Positions 16,845 to 26,030 of a stretch of DNA of 64,000 nucleotides are shown here, in pieces (position 1 is the first letter of the stretch; the number at the start of each line of letters is the position of its first letter). Both the position numbers and the translations under genes were made by a program. The DNA comes from Acidobacteriota bacterium (GTDB lineage: Bacteria; Acidobacteriota; Terriglobia; Terriglobales; Acidobacteriaceae). The DNA is taken from the NCBI GenBank assembly GCA_031296115.1, contig JARLGI010000027.1:1-64000 (forward strand), read 5' to 3'. The notes below the pieces were generated by a model that saw only the letters and a list, made by a program, of their open reading frames with translations, was not told where the DNA came from and ran no database searches.

Positions 16845-18623
16845 ATGTTTGCCTGCATTTACATTCCCGATTTTCCGGTGGAAGTTCTGGTTCGCGCCGA
16901 ACCAATCCTGCGCGAGCATCCCGTGGCTGTGCTCGAGGGCAAGCCGCCGCTGGTGCGTGTGGTGGCGCTCAATGACAAAGCTCGGCTGCTGGGGATCGAC
17001 GCAGGCATGACCAAGCTGCAAGCCTCTATTTTCGCGGCTTCGGAAGAGAAGGCGGCATCTGACGCGAACTCGGTGAGGCGCCCTTCCAAAGCCACGCAGA
17101 TTGAGTTTGCCTCGAGGCGCGTCACGGCCAAACCCCGGCCGGGGCTCGCCCTGTTGCGCCAGCGTTCGGCTGAGCAGGAGACCTCGGCCCACAGCGCACT
17201 GCTGGATGTGGCCCATGCCTTTACTCCTCGAGCGGAAGATACAGCCGCCGGTACGTTGCTGCTCGATCTGGATGGCTTGGAGCGGCTCTACGGTGCTCCG
17301 GCAAAAATGGCGTGTGACCTGGCAGCGCGGGTGAGCGCCGTCGGACTGGAAGGCAACATCGCGGTTGCTGCTAATGCCGATGCGGCGATGCATGCTGCCC
17401 GGGGATTCAGTGGTGTGACCGTGGTTCCTGTGGGCAGGGAAGCGCAAAGGCTTGGAGCGCTCCCCTTACATGTGTTGCTAAATGCATTCGACATTTCCTC
17501 ACAGAAAAAAACGTCTTCGGAAGAGGAGCGCAAGAAGTTACGCGAGCAAGTGCTCGACACCCTGGAGCGTTGGGGTGTGCGCGATTTCCGGACCCTGGCG
17601 CTCCTGCCCGATCATGCGCTGGCATCGCGGCTGGGCGAAACGGGAACGCGTTTGCAGCGCATGGCCCGCGGGGCCAGCACCCGGACGCTGGTGCTGTGCG
17701 AGCCGGCGGCGCGCTTCGAAGAAGCAATGGAGTTGGAATCTCCGCTGGAGACGCTGGAGCCATTGTCGTTCGTCTTTAACCGCTTGCTCGAGCAGTTATG
17801 CGCGCGGCTGGAAGCGCGAGCGCTGGCGGTACAGGAACTTGGCCTGCGCCTGCAATTAGAGCGGCAGGTAGCAGACGAGGAGAGCCTGAGTGCTGACGAA
17901 CTCACGGGCGGAGCAGGGAGGCCGGCTCTATTTCAGCGGCGGTTGCGGCTGCCGGTGGCCATGCGCGATGCCAAAGTTTTTCTCAAGCTGCTGCAACTGG
18001 AATTGGCGGCGCATCCTCCCGGCGCTCCGGTCATTAAGGCATGGATCTCGGCTGAACCTGCACCACCGCGCTCGGCGCAACGCGGGCTTTTCCTGCCGAT
18101 TACTCCGGAAGCGGAAAAGCTGGAGATAACGCTGGAGCGCATTCACGGCGTGGTGGGCGAGCGGCGGGCGGGGATCGCGCGCCTGCTGGATACGCACCGG
18201 CGAGACAGGTTTGCCATCGAACGCTTCACGGCTGCCGAGGAAGCTAGGCAGGAGATATCTACCACATTGTCGGACATCAAGGAGCAACCATGCCTGGCGC
18301 TACGGATATTTCGGCCCGCCTGGCAGCTACAGGTGCGAATCAGCGAGGGAAGGCCAGTCAAATTGGCCGCCACGGTACAAGCCAAGGACTGTCCAGCACT
18401 CGACGGCAAAGTTGTGTGGTCGGCTGGACCGTGGCGCTCGTCGGGAGATTGGTGGGCCGAAAATGGTAAGGATGCGAGTTCCGGGAAAGAGAGTGCCGGT
18501 GGCTGGGACCGCGAGGAATGGGACGTGGCATTGGCCAGGGAAGACAGCAGCGCCGTGGCGCTCTATCGCATTTATCGCGACTTGGCCAGCGGCCAGTGGT
18601 TCGCCGACGCCAGCTACGACTGA
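16845..18623 (+). CDS. imuB: ImuB, Y-family polymerase-like mutasome scaffold
   Basis: 592 residues. The palm/fingers part begins with FACIYIPDFPVEVLVRAEP; a true Y-family polymerase would have the metal-binding Asp plus further acidic residues, but here the early segment and the LLLDLDGLERLYG region lack the full catalytic set, as in ImuB. A helix-hairpin-helix region follows (WGVRDFRTLALLPDHALASR). The long C-terminal extension would bind the beta clamp and ImuA/DnaE2. It ends directly before dnaE2 (TGA then ATG with no gap), so translation is coupled. It is inferred to recruit DnaE2 to lesions. Confidence 0.9.
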   Translation: MFACIYIPDFPVEVLVRAEPILREHPVAVLEGKPPLVRVVALNDKARLLGIDAGMTKLQASIFAASEEKAASDANSVRRPSKATQIEFASRRVTAKPRPGLALLRQRSAEQETSAHSALLDVAHAFTPRAEDTAAGTLLLDLDGLERLYGAPAKMACDLAARVSAVGLEGNIAVAANADAAMHAARGFSGVTVVPVGREAQRLGALPLHVLLNAFDISSQKKTSSEEERKKLREQVLDTLERWGVRDFRTLALLPDHALASRLGETGTRLQRMARGASTRTLVLCEPAARFEEAMELESPLETLEPLSFVFNRLLEQLCARLEARALAVQELGLRLQLERQVADEESLSADELTGGAGRPALFQRRLRLPVAMRDAKVFLKLLQLELAAHPPGAPVIKAWISAEPAPPRSAQRGLFLPITPEAEKLEITLERIHGVVGERRAGIARLLDTHRRDRFAIERFTAAEEARQEISTTLSDIKEQPCLALRIFRPAWQLQVRISEGRPVKLAATVQAKDCPALDGKVVWSAGPWRSSGDWWAENGKDASSGKESAGGWDREEWDVALAREDSSAVALYRIYRDLASGQWFADASYD

Positions 18624-21600
18624 ATGTATATCGAACTCCACACCCGCTCGGCCTTCAGCTTCCTCGAAGGTGCATCCGTCCCCGAGGAGTTAGCCGAGGT
18701 GTGCGCCGCGCATCAGATGCCGGCCATGGCCTTGCTCGATCGCGATGGAGTGTACGGCGCGCCACGTTTTCATCTGGCGATGAAGAAGCTTAATCTCCAG
18801 GCGCATATCGGAGCGGAAATCACGTTTGTGCTTCCGTCGACCAAGACCCTTTACTCTCCCGATCTCGCTCTCCCGCGCCTGCCGCTGCTATGCGCCACCC
18901 GCGAAGGCTACCAGAACCTCTGCCGCCTGGTGACGCGCATGAAGTTGCGTGCGCCTAAGAACCCGGTATCACTGCCGCGCGGCGCGAAAGCTGACGACGG
19001 CCTTATCTTCCGCATGCAAGCAACGGCCTCCCTCGCCGATCTCAGCGAGTATGCCGCTGGGCTGATCTGCCTTACCGGGGGCGACGAAGGTTCCCTGGTG
19101 CACGCATTAGCCAGCGGCGGCGTGGAAGCGGCTCGCAGCTCGCTTGAACAACTTATCGCCATCTACGGTCGCAACAATGTCTACGTCGAACTGCAGCGCC
19201 ATTCCAGCCGGGCACAGGAGGCCCGCAACCAGGCAGCTATAGAGTTGGCGCGCAGACTGCATCTGCCGCTCCTGGCCACACAAGGCGCGCAGCATGCCAA
19301 GCCGGAAGCGCGCCAGATTCTCGATGTTTTCACCTGCATCCGCCACCACCGCACGCTCGACACTGCCGGACGCCTGCTGGCTGTCAATAGCGAGCGCTAC
19401 ATCAAATCGCCTCTGCAGATGCTGCAACTGTTCGCCGACTTGCCCGAAGCGACTGCCAACACCCTCGAACTATCGTCGCGGTTGGAATTCACCCTGAACG
19501 ATCTGGGCTACCAGTTTCCGCGCTATCCCGTTCCGGAGGGCGAGACCATGAACTCGTTTCTGCGGGCCCACTCGATGGAAGGTGCGCGCGACCGCTATCT
19601 GCGGCCGGGGCAGGGCGAGTTGTGGCAGCGGGCACAACGCCAGATCGAACGCGAGCTGAAACTCATCGAGCACCTCGACCTTGCAGGGTATTTCCTCATC
19701 GTGTGGGACATCGTGCGCTTCTGCCGCGAGCAGGGCATCCTGGTGCAGGGGCGCGGCTCCGCCGCCAACAGCGCCGTCTGTTATTCGCTGGGGATCACTG
19801 CCGTCGATCCCGTCGACATGGAGTTGCTGTTCGAGCGCTTTCTGTCAGAGGAGCGCGGCGAGTGGCCCGACATCGATCTTGACCTGCCTAGCGGTGATCA
19901 GCGCGAGCGCGCCATCCAGTATGTCTATCAACGCTACGGCAAGCTGGGCGCGGCCATGACGGCCAACGTCATCACCTATCGCGGACGCTCGGCGGCGCGC
20001 GAGGTGGGTAAGGCGCTCAGCTTTGACGAGGAGACGCTCAACCGCCTCTCCGGCTTGGTCAGCGCGTGGGAGTACAAAGATCCGGGCGATACGTTGGAGC
20101 GGCAATTCCGCGATGCCGGCTTCGACCTGCGGCACCCGCGCATTCGCAAGTTCTTTGAGCTCTGTCTGGCAGTGCAGGACCTGCCGCGACATCTGGGACA
20201 ACACTCCGGCGGGATGGTGATCTGCCAGGGGCAGCTCGATTCCGTGGTGCCGCTGGAGCCGGCGACCATGCCCGGCCGCGTGGTGGTGCAGTGGGACAAG
20301 GAAGATTGTGCCGACATGGGCATCATCAAGGTGGACCTGCTGGGCCTAAGGATGATGGCGGCGCTGGAGGATTGCATCACCCTCATCCACGATCACTACC
20401 AGGAAGATGTGGACCTCGCCAAGCTTTCGCCGGATGATCCCACAGTGTATGATACGCTGCAAAAAGCCGACACGGTTGGCATTTTCCAGATCGAGAGCCG
20501 GGCGCAGATGTCGTGTCTGCCGCGGCTGCATCCCACGCACTTCTACGACATTGTGATACAGGTGGCCATCATTCGTCCCGGACCGATCGTAGGCCAGATG
20601 GTGAATCCTTATCTTATGCGGCGGCAGGGAAGGCAGCCGGTTGTTTACCCCCATCCTTCACTGGAGCCGGTGCTGGAGCGCACACTGGGAGTGCCGCTCT
20701 TCCAGGAACAACTGTTGCGCATGGCGATGATCGCTGCCGGCTTCAGCGGCGGTGAGGCCGAGGAACTGCGCCGTGCCTTCGGCTTCAAACGCAGCGAGAA
20801 GCGCATGCGTGACATCGAGATCAAGCTGCGCCAGGGCCTGGACCGCAACGGCATCCCGCCAGAAGCGCAAGAGCAAATCATTCTCTCCATCACCTCCTTC
20901 GCGCTCTACGGATTTCCCGAGTCGCACGCCGCCAGCTTTGCGCTCATTGCCTATGCCAGCGCCTATCTGAAGTGCCACTACCTGGCGGCATTCACCGCGG
21001 CGCTGCTCAATAACCAGCCGATGGGCTTTTATCATCCTTCAACCGTGGTGAAGGACGCGCAGAGGCACGGATTGCGCGTGCGATCGGTGGATATCACGCA
21101 GTCGGAGTGGAATTGCACGCTTGAGCCGCTGAAAAAGGACGGAGTTCCGAACCTGGCCTTGCGCATGGGTCTCCGCTATGCCCGCGGACTGCGCGAGGAG
21201 ACGGCGCAGGCCATCGTCCAGGAGCGCTCGAAACATCCCTTCGAGTCGATCGCCGATCTTGCCCACCGCGTTCCCGAACTGCGCCGGAATGATTTGGTGC
21301 TACTGGCATCCATCGGAGCTCTGAACTCAATTGGCTGCAAGACGGAGAACATGGGTGGAGCAGCGCTTCAGCGCTGCATTGAAGAGTTACCCGGAAGCCC
21401 GGTTTTAGCCGCTGAGGTAGTCACAAAGCATTTACCTCAGGCGCTAAAGCGCGAAATCTTAACGAACTCTGACTGCAAGCCTGAAGGCCTGCTCCACCCG
21501 CCGCCGGCAAAACAACCTCCGCCCAGCCTGCAGCGCCTGCACCGTCGGGACGCCTTGTGGCAGGTGGAGCGCGCTGCGCGCTTTGCCGGGCCGCTACTGG

Positions 21601-22085
21601 ACGGCATCGCCGAAAGCGACGCCGGTTCGCCGCTGGCAGCCATGACGCCGGACGAACGGCTGGTGGCCGATTTCCACGGTACCGGCCTGACGGTTGGTCC
21701 GCATCCCATGGCCTATCGCCGGGCCGCACTGCGGCGGGTGCGCGTGCTCTCGGCCAAGGAGCTGGCGGAAGTTCCTCACGGGCGCCACGTTCGCACCGCG
21801 GGGTGCATCATCGCGCGGCAGCGCCCCGGCACGGCCAAGGGTTTCGTCTTCCTCAGTCTGGAGGACGAAACCGGCATCAGTAACGCGATCATCTCGCCCG
21901 ACATCCTGGAGAAGAACCGGGTGACGATTCTGGCAGAAAGATTCCTGCTGCTGGAAGGTGCATTGCAGAACCAGGAGGGCGTGATCTCCGTGCGCGTGGA
22001 GCGGGTGGCGCCCATGCGCGAAGCCTATGCCATCGATACCCTGGACATCACCGATGCCGATGTGCGCTCACACGATTTCCATTGA
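18624..22085 (+). CDS. dnaE2: Error-prone DNA polymerase III alpha subunit DnaE2
   Basis: 1153-residue C-family polymerase for SOS mutagenesis and translesion synthesis. The N-terminal PHP domain begins YIELHTRSAFSFLEGAS. The polymerase core has GRGSAANSAVCYSLGI and the catalytic PDIDLDLPSGD, with further motifs IKVDLLGLRMM and FPESHAASFALIAYASAYLK. A helix-hairpin-helix region and a C-terminal OB fold (RTAGCIIARQRPGTAKGF) finish the protein. About 65 extra residues lie between IGALNSIG and HRRDALWQ, which are normally almost adjacent. They are encoded by a palindromic repeat insertion (21355-21499) plus flanks and keep the frame. Otherwise length and motifs are normal. Confidence 0.95.
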   Translation: MYIELHTRSAFSFLEGASVPEELAEVCAAHQMPAMALLDRDGVYGAPRFHLAMKKLNLQAHIGAEITFVLPSTKTLYSPDLALPRLPLLCATREGYQNLCRLVTRMKLRAPKNPVSLPRGAKADDGLIFRMQATASLADLSEYAAGLICLTGGDEGSLVHALASGGVEAARSSLEQLIAIYGRNNVYVELQRHSSRAQEARNQAAIELARRLHLPLLATQGAQHAKPEARQILDVFTCIRHHRTLDTAGRLLAVNSERYIKSPLQMLQLFADLPEATANTLELSSRLEFTLNDLGYQFPRYPVPEGETMNSFLRAHSMEGARDRYLRPGQGELWQRAQRQIERELKLIEHLDLAGYFLIVWDIVRFCREQGILVQGRGSAANSAVCYSLGITAVDPVDMELLFERFLSEERGEWPDIDLDLPSGDQRERAIQYVYQRYGKLGAAMTANVITYRGRSAAREVGKALSFDEETLNRLSGLVSAWEYKDPGDTLERQFRDAGFDLRHPRIRKFFELCLAVQDLPRHLGQHSGGMVICQGQLDSVVPLEPATMPGRVVVQWDKEDCADMGIIKVDLLGLRMMAALEDCITLIHDHYQEDVDLAKLSPDDPTVYDTLQKADTVGIFQIESRAQMSCLPRLHPTHFYDIVIQVAIIRPGPIVGQMVNPYLMRRQGRQPVVYPHPSLEPVLERTLGVPLFQEQLLRMAMIAAGFSGGEAEELRRAFGFKRSEKRMRDIEIKLRQGLDRNGIPPEAQEQIILSITSFALYGFPESHAASFALIAYASAYLKCHYLAAFTAALLNNQPMGFYHPSTVVKDAQRHGLRVRSVDITQSEWNCTLEPLKKDGVPNLALRMGLRYARGLREETAQAIVQERSKHPFESIADLAHRVPELRRNDLVLLASIGALNSIGCKTENMGGAALQRCIEELPGSPVLAAEVVTKHLPQALKREILTNSDCKPEGLLHPPPAKQPPPSLQRLHRRDALWQVERAARFAGPLLDGIAESDAGSPLAAMTPDERLVADFHGTGLTVGPHPMAYRRAALRRVRVLSAKELAEVPHGRHVRTAGCIIARQRPGTAKGFVFLSLEDETGISNAIISPDILEKNRVTILAERFLLLEGALQNQEGVISVRVERVAPMREAYAIDTLDITDADVRSHDFH
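21355..21499 (+). repeat. Palindromic repeat element inserted in frame in dnaE2
   Basis: A 145-bp element bounded by a perfect 10-bp inverted repeat (GGTGGAGCAG at 21355-21364, CTGCTCCACC at 21490-21499). Inside are GCAGCGC-TTCA-GCGCTGC, CTGAGGTA paired with TACCTCAG, and GCGCTAAAGCGC, all palindromic. It has the same style as other hairpin repeats in this window. It contributes about 48 codons with no stop. Confidence 0.75.
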
Positions 22086-22352
22086 GCGGCAGCAGCCCTA
22101 ACCTGAACACCCGCGATATCCACGATCCCACAACCCAGACGGCCAAAGTGCAATTTCCGGCCACCAAGGGCTGAAGGCCTCTCCCATCCGAACCTCGGAC
22201 GTCAATCGAACAATTTGCAAAAGTGTGCAATTCTAGACAGTCTTAACGATTGGGATGTTATAGTTTCTCCACCAGTACCAATTGCAATCGCTGTGCTCTG
22301 CCTATAACGGGGAGAACCTCCGGTTAGAGATAAATAGTGAAAGGCGGCATCC

Positions 22353-23627
22353 TTGTTCAAGGGTTGTCTTTGCAAGATATCGGCCTATCTATTGCTCACG
22401 ATCCTTGTGGTCCCTACTATCTCGGCGCAGGACAAAGCCGCCGCCCCCGACCATCTGTTCCTGCCTGACGGAACTCCCATTCCTGTCCAGCTTGCGGAAA
22501 ACGTCTCCTCGTCGAAAGCTCATGTCGGCGACCAGGTCAATTTTGTCGTGGTTCGGGATGTTGCCTTGGATGGTTTCACCATCATTCCGGCTGGGACCGT
22601 GGCTCATGGTACTGTCACAGGAATAAAAGGTAAGCGGTTGCTCGGAATCGGAGCCAAGGTTTCCCTGAAACTCGATTCCGTACACCTGGTCAACGGCGAG
22701 GAGGTCGCGATACGCGGCAGCAAAGAAGTGAAAGGTGGCTCGCGCACCAAGCTCATGCTGGCAGCCATGATTGCCACTGGTGTGATCTTCCTGCCGGCCG
22801 CGCCGGTTTTTCTACTCACTCGCGGCCGCGAGAGCACGGCCATCAAGAGCACGGAGATAACCGCGCAAGTGGACGGCACGACCTCGGTCCAGTTAGCTGG
22901 GCTGCGGCGTTCGCCGGACGGCACGGCTGAACTGGACGAGATGATGGATTACCTGCCGGCGCGTGTCTTTAATGCGGAAGGACGCGAAGGCGACATGCTC
23001 AACCTGGTATTTGTCGCCCAGCCGGAGGAACTGCAGGCGGCGTTCGCGCGGGCTGGCTGGGTCAAGACTGACAAGTGGAAGCCTATTTTCGTATGGCATT
23101 TGTTACGCAAGCGGACCAATGACGCACAGTTGCCGATGGCCAGGTTCTACCTTTTCGGTCGCGTGCAGGACTATTCCTACGCTTTACCCGATCCGGAGGC
23201 CGTGATGTCTCGGCGCCATCATCTGCGCATCTGGAAGACGCATTCTACGGTTGGCGGCACGCCTGTCTGGGCGGGGGCTGCCACCCATGATGTGGCCATT
23301 GAAATCGCCAAGAACGGCCGCTTGATCAATCACCGCATCGATCCCGCGGTGGATGTCGAGCGCGATTTCGTCGGTGCCGATCTCACAGACACGGCTTCCG
23401 TTACCCGGCAGCGATATATTTACGGCCCCGATCCCGTGTTCCAGGCGAAGACCGCCTCCGGCGAGAGCTATCATTCCGACAGCCGGATCCTTCTGCTCGA
23501 CCTTCAGAAAGTGCTGCCTGCGACGACCACCGTTCAAAGCGAGGCGTCGGCTGCTACCCGCTCGAGTACGCTCAACATCCCAATCCCGGTCTCTTTTTCT
23601 CCCGATGAGATGGCCCAGCCCCGTTGA
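22353..23627 (+). CDS. Exported protein with LssY C-terminal-like domain
   Basis: 424 residues with a signal peptide (SAYLLLTILVVPTISAQ). The first part is a beta-rich domain with LPDGTPIPVQLAENVSSSKA and GDQVNFVVVRDVALDG, a pattern common in acidobacterial exported proteins. One internal hydrophobic segment (MLAAMIATGVIFLPAAPVFL) follows. The second half resembles the LssY C-terminal domain (DMLNLVFVAQPEELQAAFAR, AGWVKTDKWKP, RHHLRIWKT). A TTG start at 22353 is used because AAAGGCGG sits just upstream and no ATG fits. Function unknown; the domain is linked to envelope proteins. The 22086-22352 gap contains nothing I can name. Confidence 0.75.
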   Translation: MFKGCLCKISAYLLLTILVVPTISAQDKAAAPDHLFLPDGTPIPVQLAENVSSSKAHVGDQVNFVVVRDVALDGFTIIPAGTVAHGTVTGIKGKRLLGIGAKVSLKLDSVHLVNGEEVAIRGSKEVKGGSRTKLMLAAMIATGVIFLPAAPVFLLTRGRESTAIKSTEITAQVDGTTSVQLAGLRRSPDGTAELDEMMDYLPARVFNAEGREGDMLNLVFVAQPEELQAAFARAGWVKTDKWKPIFVWHLLRKRTNDAQLPMARFYLFGRVQDYSYALPDPEAVMSRRHHLRIWKTHSTVGGTPVWAGAATHDVAIEIAKNGRLINHRIDPAVDVERDFVGADLTDTASVTRQRYIYGPDPVFQAKTASGESYHSDSRILLLDLQKVLPATTTVQSEASAATRSSTLNIPIPVSFSPDEMAQPR

Positions 23628-23755
23628 AGCCGCCCGACTAGAATTCCTGTCCGAACCAGACCTAAACGCGTTGGGCAGGTTCCCGCGACTGCGGAATCCC
23701 CCGCGGTTAACTAGCCGGTGGTCAACGGATAAGGGCTGGTAATTAGCGGCCTGGA

Positions 23756-24137
23756 CTAGGCTGCGCGGGCCTTCGCCATCTGCGGCTTGCTGCGCCGGAA
23801 GTCCTGCCACTGGAGAACAATGTCAGCCCGCGGAACGGAGAAGATCAGGCACGTCGAGACTATGGTCTCGATTGCCTTGACGTTGCTGTCCCATCCCGTG
23901 AGCCCGCCCGATGACGCGCACCTCGACGAAAACCAGGGCCACCGCGCCGGCCAGCCCATGCGGCAAGAGCCAGCACTCGAAAGGCTGGTAGTGCTGCCAC
24001 GCCGGATCGGCAGAATTGATGAGGAAGCGTTCGTTGTGGTACAGCACGTACGCCATCATCAGGCCGATGAAGACGAAGAGCAGGTTCTTGGAGCGAAGCC
24101 ACGGGAGTCGTTGCCGCGGCACGGACACGGTTGCCAT
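23756..24137 (-). pseudogene. Deletion-derivative of a DUF2306 membrane protein (tandem copy)
   Basis: The first ~70 codons from the ATG at 24137 nearly match the intact neighbour (MATVSVPRQRL, FIGLMMAYVLYHNERFLIN, HYQPFECWLLPHGLAG). The sequence then jumps past about 120 residues to the neighbour's C-terminal part. After a frame change it reads GLTGWDSNVKAIETIVSTCL and DIVLQWQDFRRSKPQMAKAR, ending in a TAG at 23756. The upstream sequences of the two copies also match (AAGGATGCG / GAGGATGCG). It is therefore a tandem duplicate that lost its middle and its frame. Confidence 0.85.
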
Positions 24138-24218
24138 AGATTCTTACCCAACCCCAAGAAAGGATGCGGTATACTACCGCAGAATTCCCTTATCGAATTC
24201 TCGTTAAAACAATTGCCT

Positions 24219-24896
24219 TTAGGCGGCGACGGCGCGGGCCTTGGCCGGCAGCGGACGGCTGCGCAGAAGTTCCTGCCATTGGAGCGCAATGTCCGCCGCG
24301 AAGATGGAGAACGCAAGACAGACCCATACCACGGTCTGGATCATCGCCGGACCCCGGTTATCCAATCCAGTGATGCCCAGCACCACGCGGACGCCCAGAA
24401 AGACCATGGGCCCCACCGCAAAACTGCGGACCATCCACTGGCGATGCTGTTGGACTTTTCCCTTAAGGATGAAGGCTAAGGCGATTCCGGTGGTCAGCAT
24501 CCATAAGGTGCCGTGCGTCACGGCAACCATACTGAAAGACCGCGTAGCTCCCAATCGCTCTTGCGAGTACTGGATGTAAATCCCCAGAGGACCTGCGATG
24601 AAAGCGCCCGCAACGTATACCCTGCCTACGACTCGATGCAGCTTCCTGTAACGCTGCCGCAGGCGGTCGGAGAACTGCAGCGGTCCCAGGAACAGGGCGC
24701 AGGCTCCGGCGATTCCATGGGGCAACAGCCACCACTTGAACGGCTGGTAGTGGTTCCACACCGGTGCGTGGTAGTTAACCAGAAAGCTCTCATTGTGGTA
24801 CAAAACGTAGGCCACCATCAAGCCGATGAAGGCGAAGACCAGTTGCTTGGAGCCTAGCCGCACGAGTCGTTGCCGCGGCACGGACACGGTTGCCAT
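24219..24896 (-). CDS. DUF2306 membrane protein
   Basis: 225 residues with about six transmembrane helices (VFAFIGLMVAYVLYHNESFL, PHGIAGACALFLGPLQFSDR, RVYVAGAFIAGPLGIYI, VAVTHGTLWMLTTGIALAFI, and others). The PHGIAGACALFLGPLQF segment, RKLHRVVGRVYV, and the histidines in HRVVGR and QHRQWMVRS fit the DUF2306 family. These are predicted heme-b-type or related membrane proteins of unknown function. It is preceded by a shortened copy of itself downstream on the same strand. The stop is close to the start region of that copy, separated by 81 bases. Confidence 0.85.
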   Translation of the reverse strand: MATVSVPRQRLVRLGSKQLVFAFIGLMVAYVLYHNESFLVNYHAPVWNHYQPFKWWLLPHGIAGACALFLGPLQFSDRLRQRYRKLHRVVGRVYVAGAFIAGPLGIYIQYSQERLGATRSFSMVAVTHGTLWMLTTGIALAFILKGKVQQHRQWMVRSFAVGPMVFLGVRVVLGITGLDNRGPAMIQTVVWVCLAFSIFAADIALQWQELLRSRPLPAKARAVAA

Positions 24897-25038
24897 AAAA
24901 AGCTCACCGCCTTGGGGAGAGGATGCGTCATCCTACAGCGCAGTAGCACTTCTGTCTACGCCACTTCGGGAAGACCCTGGCTGGTACTTTCGTGGTTCGC
25001 TATTCAGAGTGTTTGCTACTGGGCGTGGCTCGACTGGC

Positions 25039-25758
25039 TCAACCGCGCGTGCTGACAGCCACTTCTATCTCCTGCATGATCGCCTCGGCTGCCTTCGCGG
25101 GGTCGGCGGCTTCAAGGATTGGCCGTCCCACGACCAGATGAGTAGTTCCGGCGGCGATGGCGTCGCGGGGCGTGACCACGCGCGCCTGGTCTTCGGCGGC
25201 TGCACCTGAGGGTCGCACTCCGGGAGTCACGATGGCAAACCCGCCCCCCAACTCACGGCGCAACTGTGCGGCCTCCAGCGCCGAGGCGACCAGACCTCCA
25301 CAGCCGGCGTTGCGGGCCAGCGCTCCTAGGCGTAAGACCTGGGTGGCGACGCTGCTGGCGATGCCCAACTCTTGGAGGTCAGCGTCCGACAGGCTGGTGA
25401 GAACCGTGACCGCCAGCACCATTGGCTTGGCGGTGGACTGGCTTGCGGCCTCGGCAGCCGCCTTGAGCATCTTGCTGCCGCCCAAGGCATGAACGGTCAA
25501 CATGCTGACGCCTAGCGCGGAGGCCGACTGAACGGCCCCGGCGACGGTGTTCGGGATGTCGTGGAACTTGAGATCGAGGAAGACTTTACGGCCGGACGAA
25601 ATGAGGTCGCGCACCATCTGCGGACCCTCCGCAGTAAACAGTTGCTTGCCGACTTTGTAGGTGGAGGCGGCTTCGCCGATAGATTGAACGATCTGGCAGG
25701 CTTGGGCGGCACCGGAGACATCCAGCGCAACAATCAGGCGGTCGCGGGCGGCAAGCAT
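25039..25758 (-). CDS. pyrF: Orotidine 5'-phosphate decarboxylase
   Basis: 239 residues catalysing OMP to UMP, the last step of de novo pyrimidine synthesis, in the cytosol. The TIM-barrel pattern is clear: LIVALDVSGAAQACQIVQ at the N-terminus, the catalytic DLKFHDIPNTVAGAV with the Asp-Lys-Asp charge network, VTVLTSLSDADL, and the phosphate-binding TPGVRPSG and HLVVGRPI at the C-terminus. The ATG at 25758 gives normal length. It is monocistronic here, with no other pyr genes nearby. Confidence 0.95.
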   Translation of the reverse strand: MLAARDRLIVALDVSGAAQACQIVQSIGEAASTYKVGKQLFTAEGPQMVRDLISSGRKVFLDLKFHDIPNTVAGAVQSASALGVSMLTVHALGGSKMLKAAAEAASQSTAKPMVLAVTVLTSLSDADLQELGIASSVATQVLRLGALARNAGCGGLVASALEAAQLRRELGGGFAIVTPGVRPSGAAAEDQARVVTPRDAIAAGTTHLVVGRPILEAADPAKAAEAIMQEIEVAVSTRG

Positions 25759-25859
25759 CGGGAGCTAGTTTAGCAGCAATCGGTTGTCAGACCTCGGCTG
25801 TAACGAATTGCCTTTACTGATTGCTGACGGCTGATTGCTGAAGGCTGGAAGGGTGTGCC

Positions 25860-25881
25860 CTCAGGGGCCAACGCCCCTGAG
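25860..25881 (+). repeat. Short hairpin repeat (9-bp stem)
   Basis: CTCAGGGGC (25860-25868) pairs perfectly with GCCCCTGAG (25873-25881) across a 4-base loop. It lies in the 272-base gap between pyrF and rlpA. CTTTAGACCGGC follows at about 25906, and a similar CTTTAGACTGGC occurs near 42010. The same gap carries a GATTGCTGA run. It belongs to the window's scattered hairpin repeats. Confidence 0.55.
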
Positions 25882-26030
25882 ACCTACGCTAGCTTGTGTG
25901 CCGTTCTTTAGACCGGCTTGCCAAGAGTTGGGGACCCCGCGGAAGCGAATTCCGGCAGAAAACGATTGGCGGCGGGCCTGAGAGACCCGCACTACCAAAT
26001 TCGCTTGTTCAATTAGTTAGAAGGACAAGA

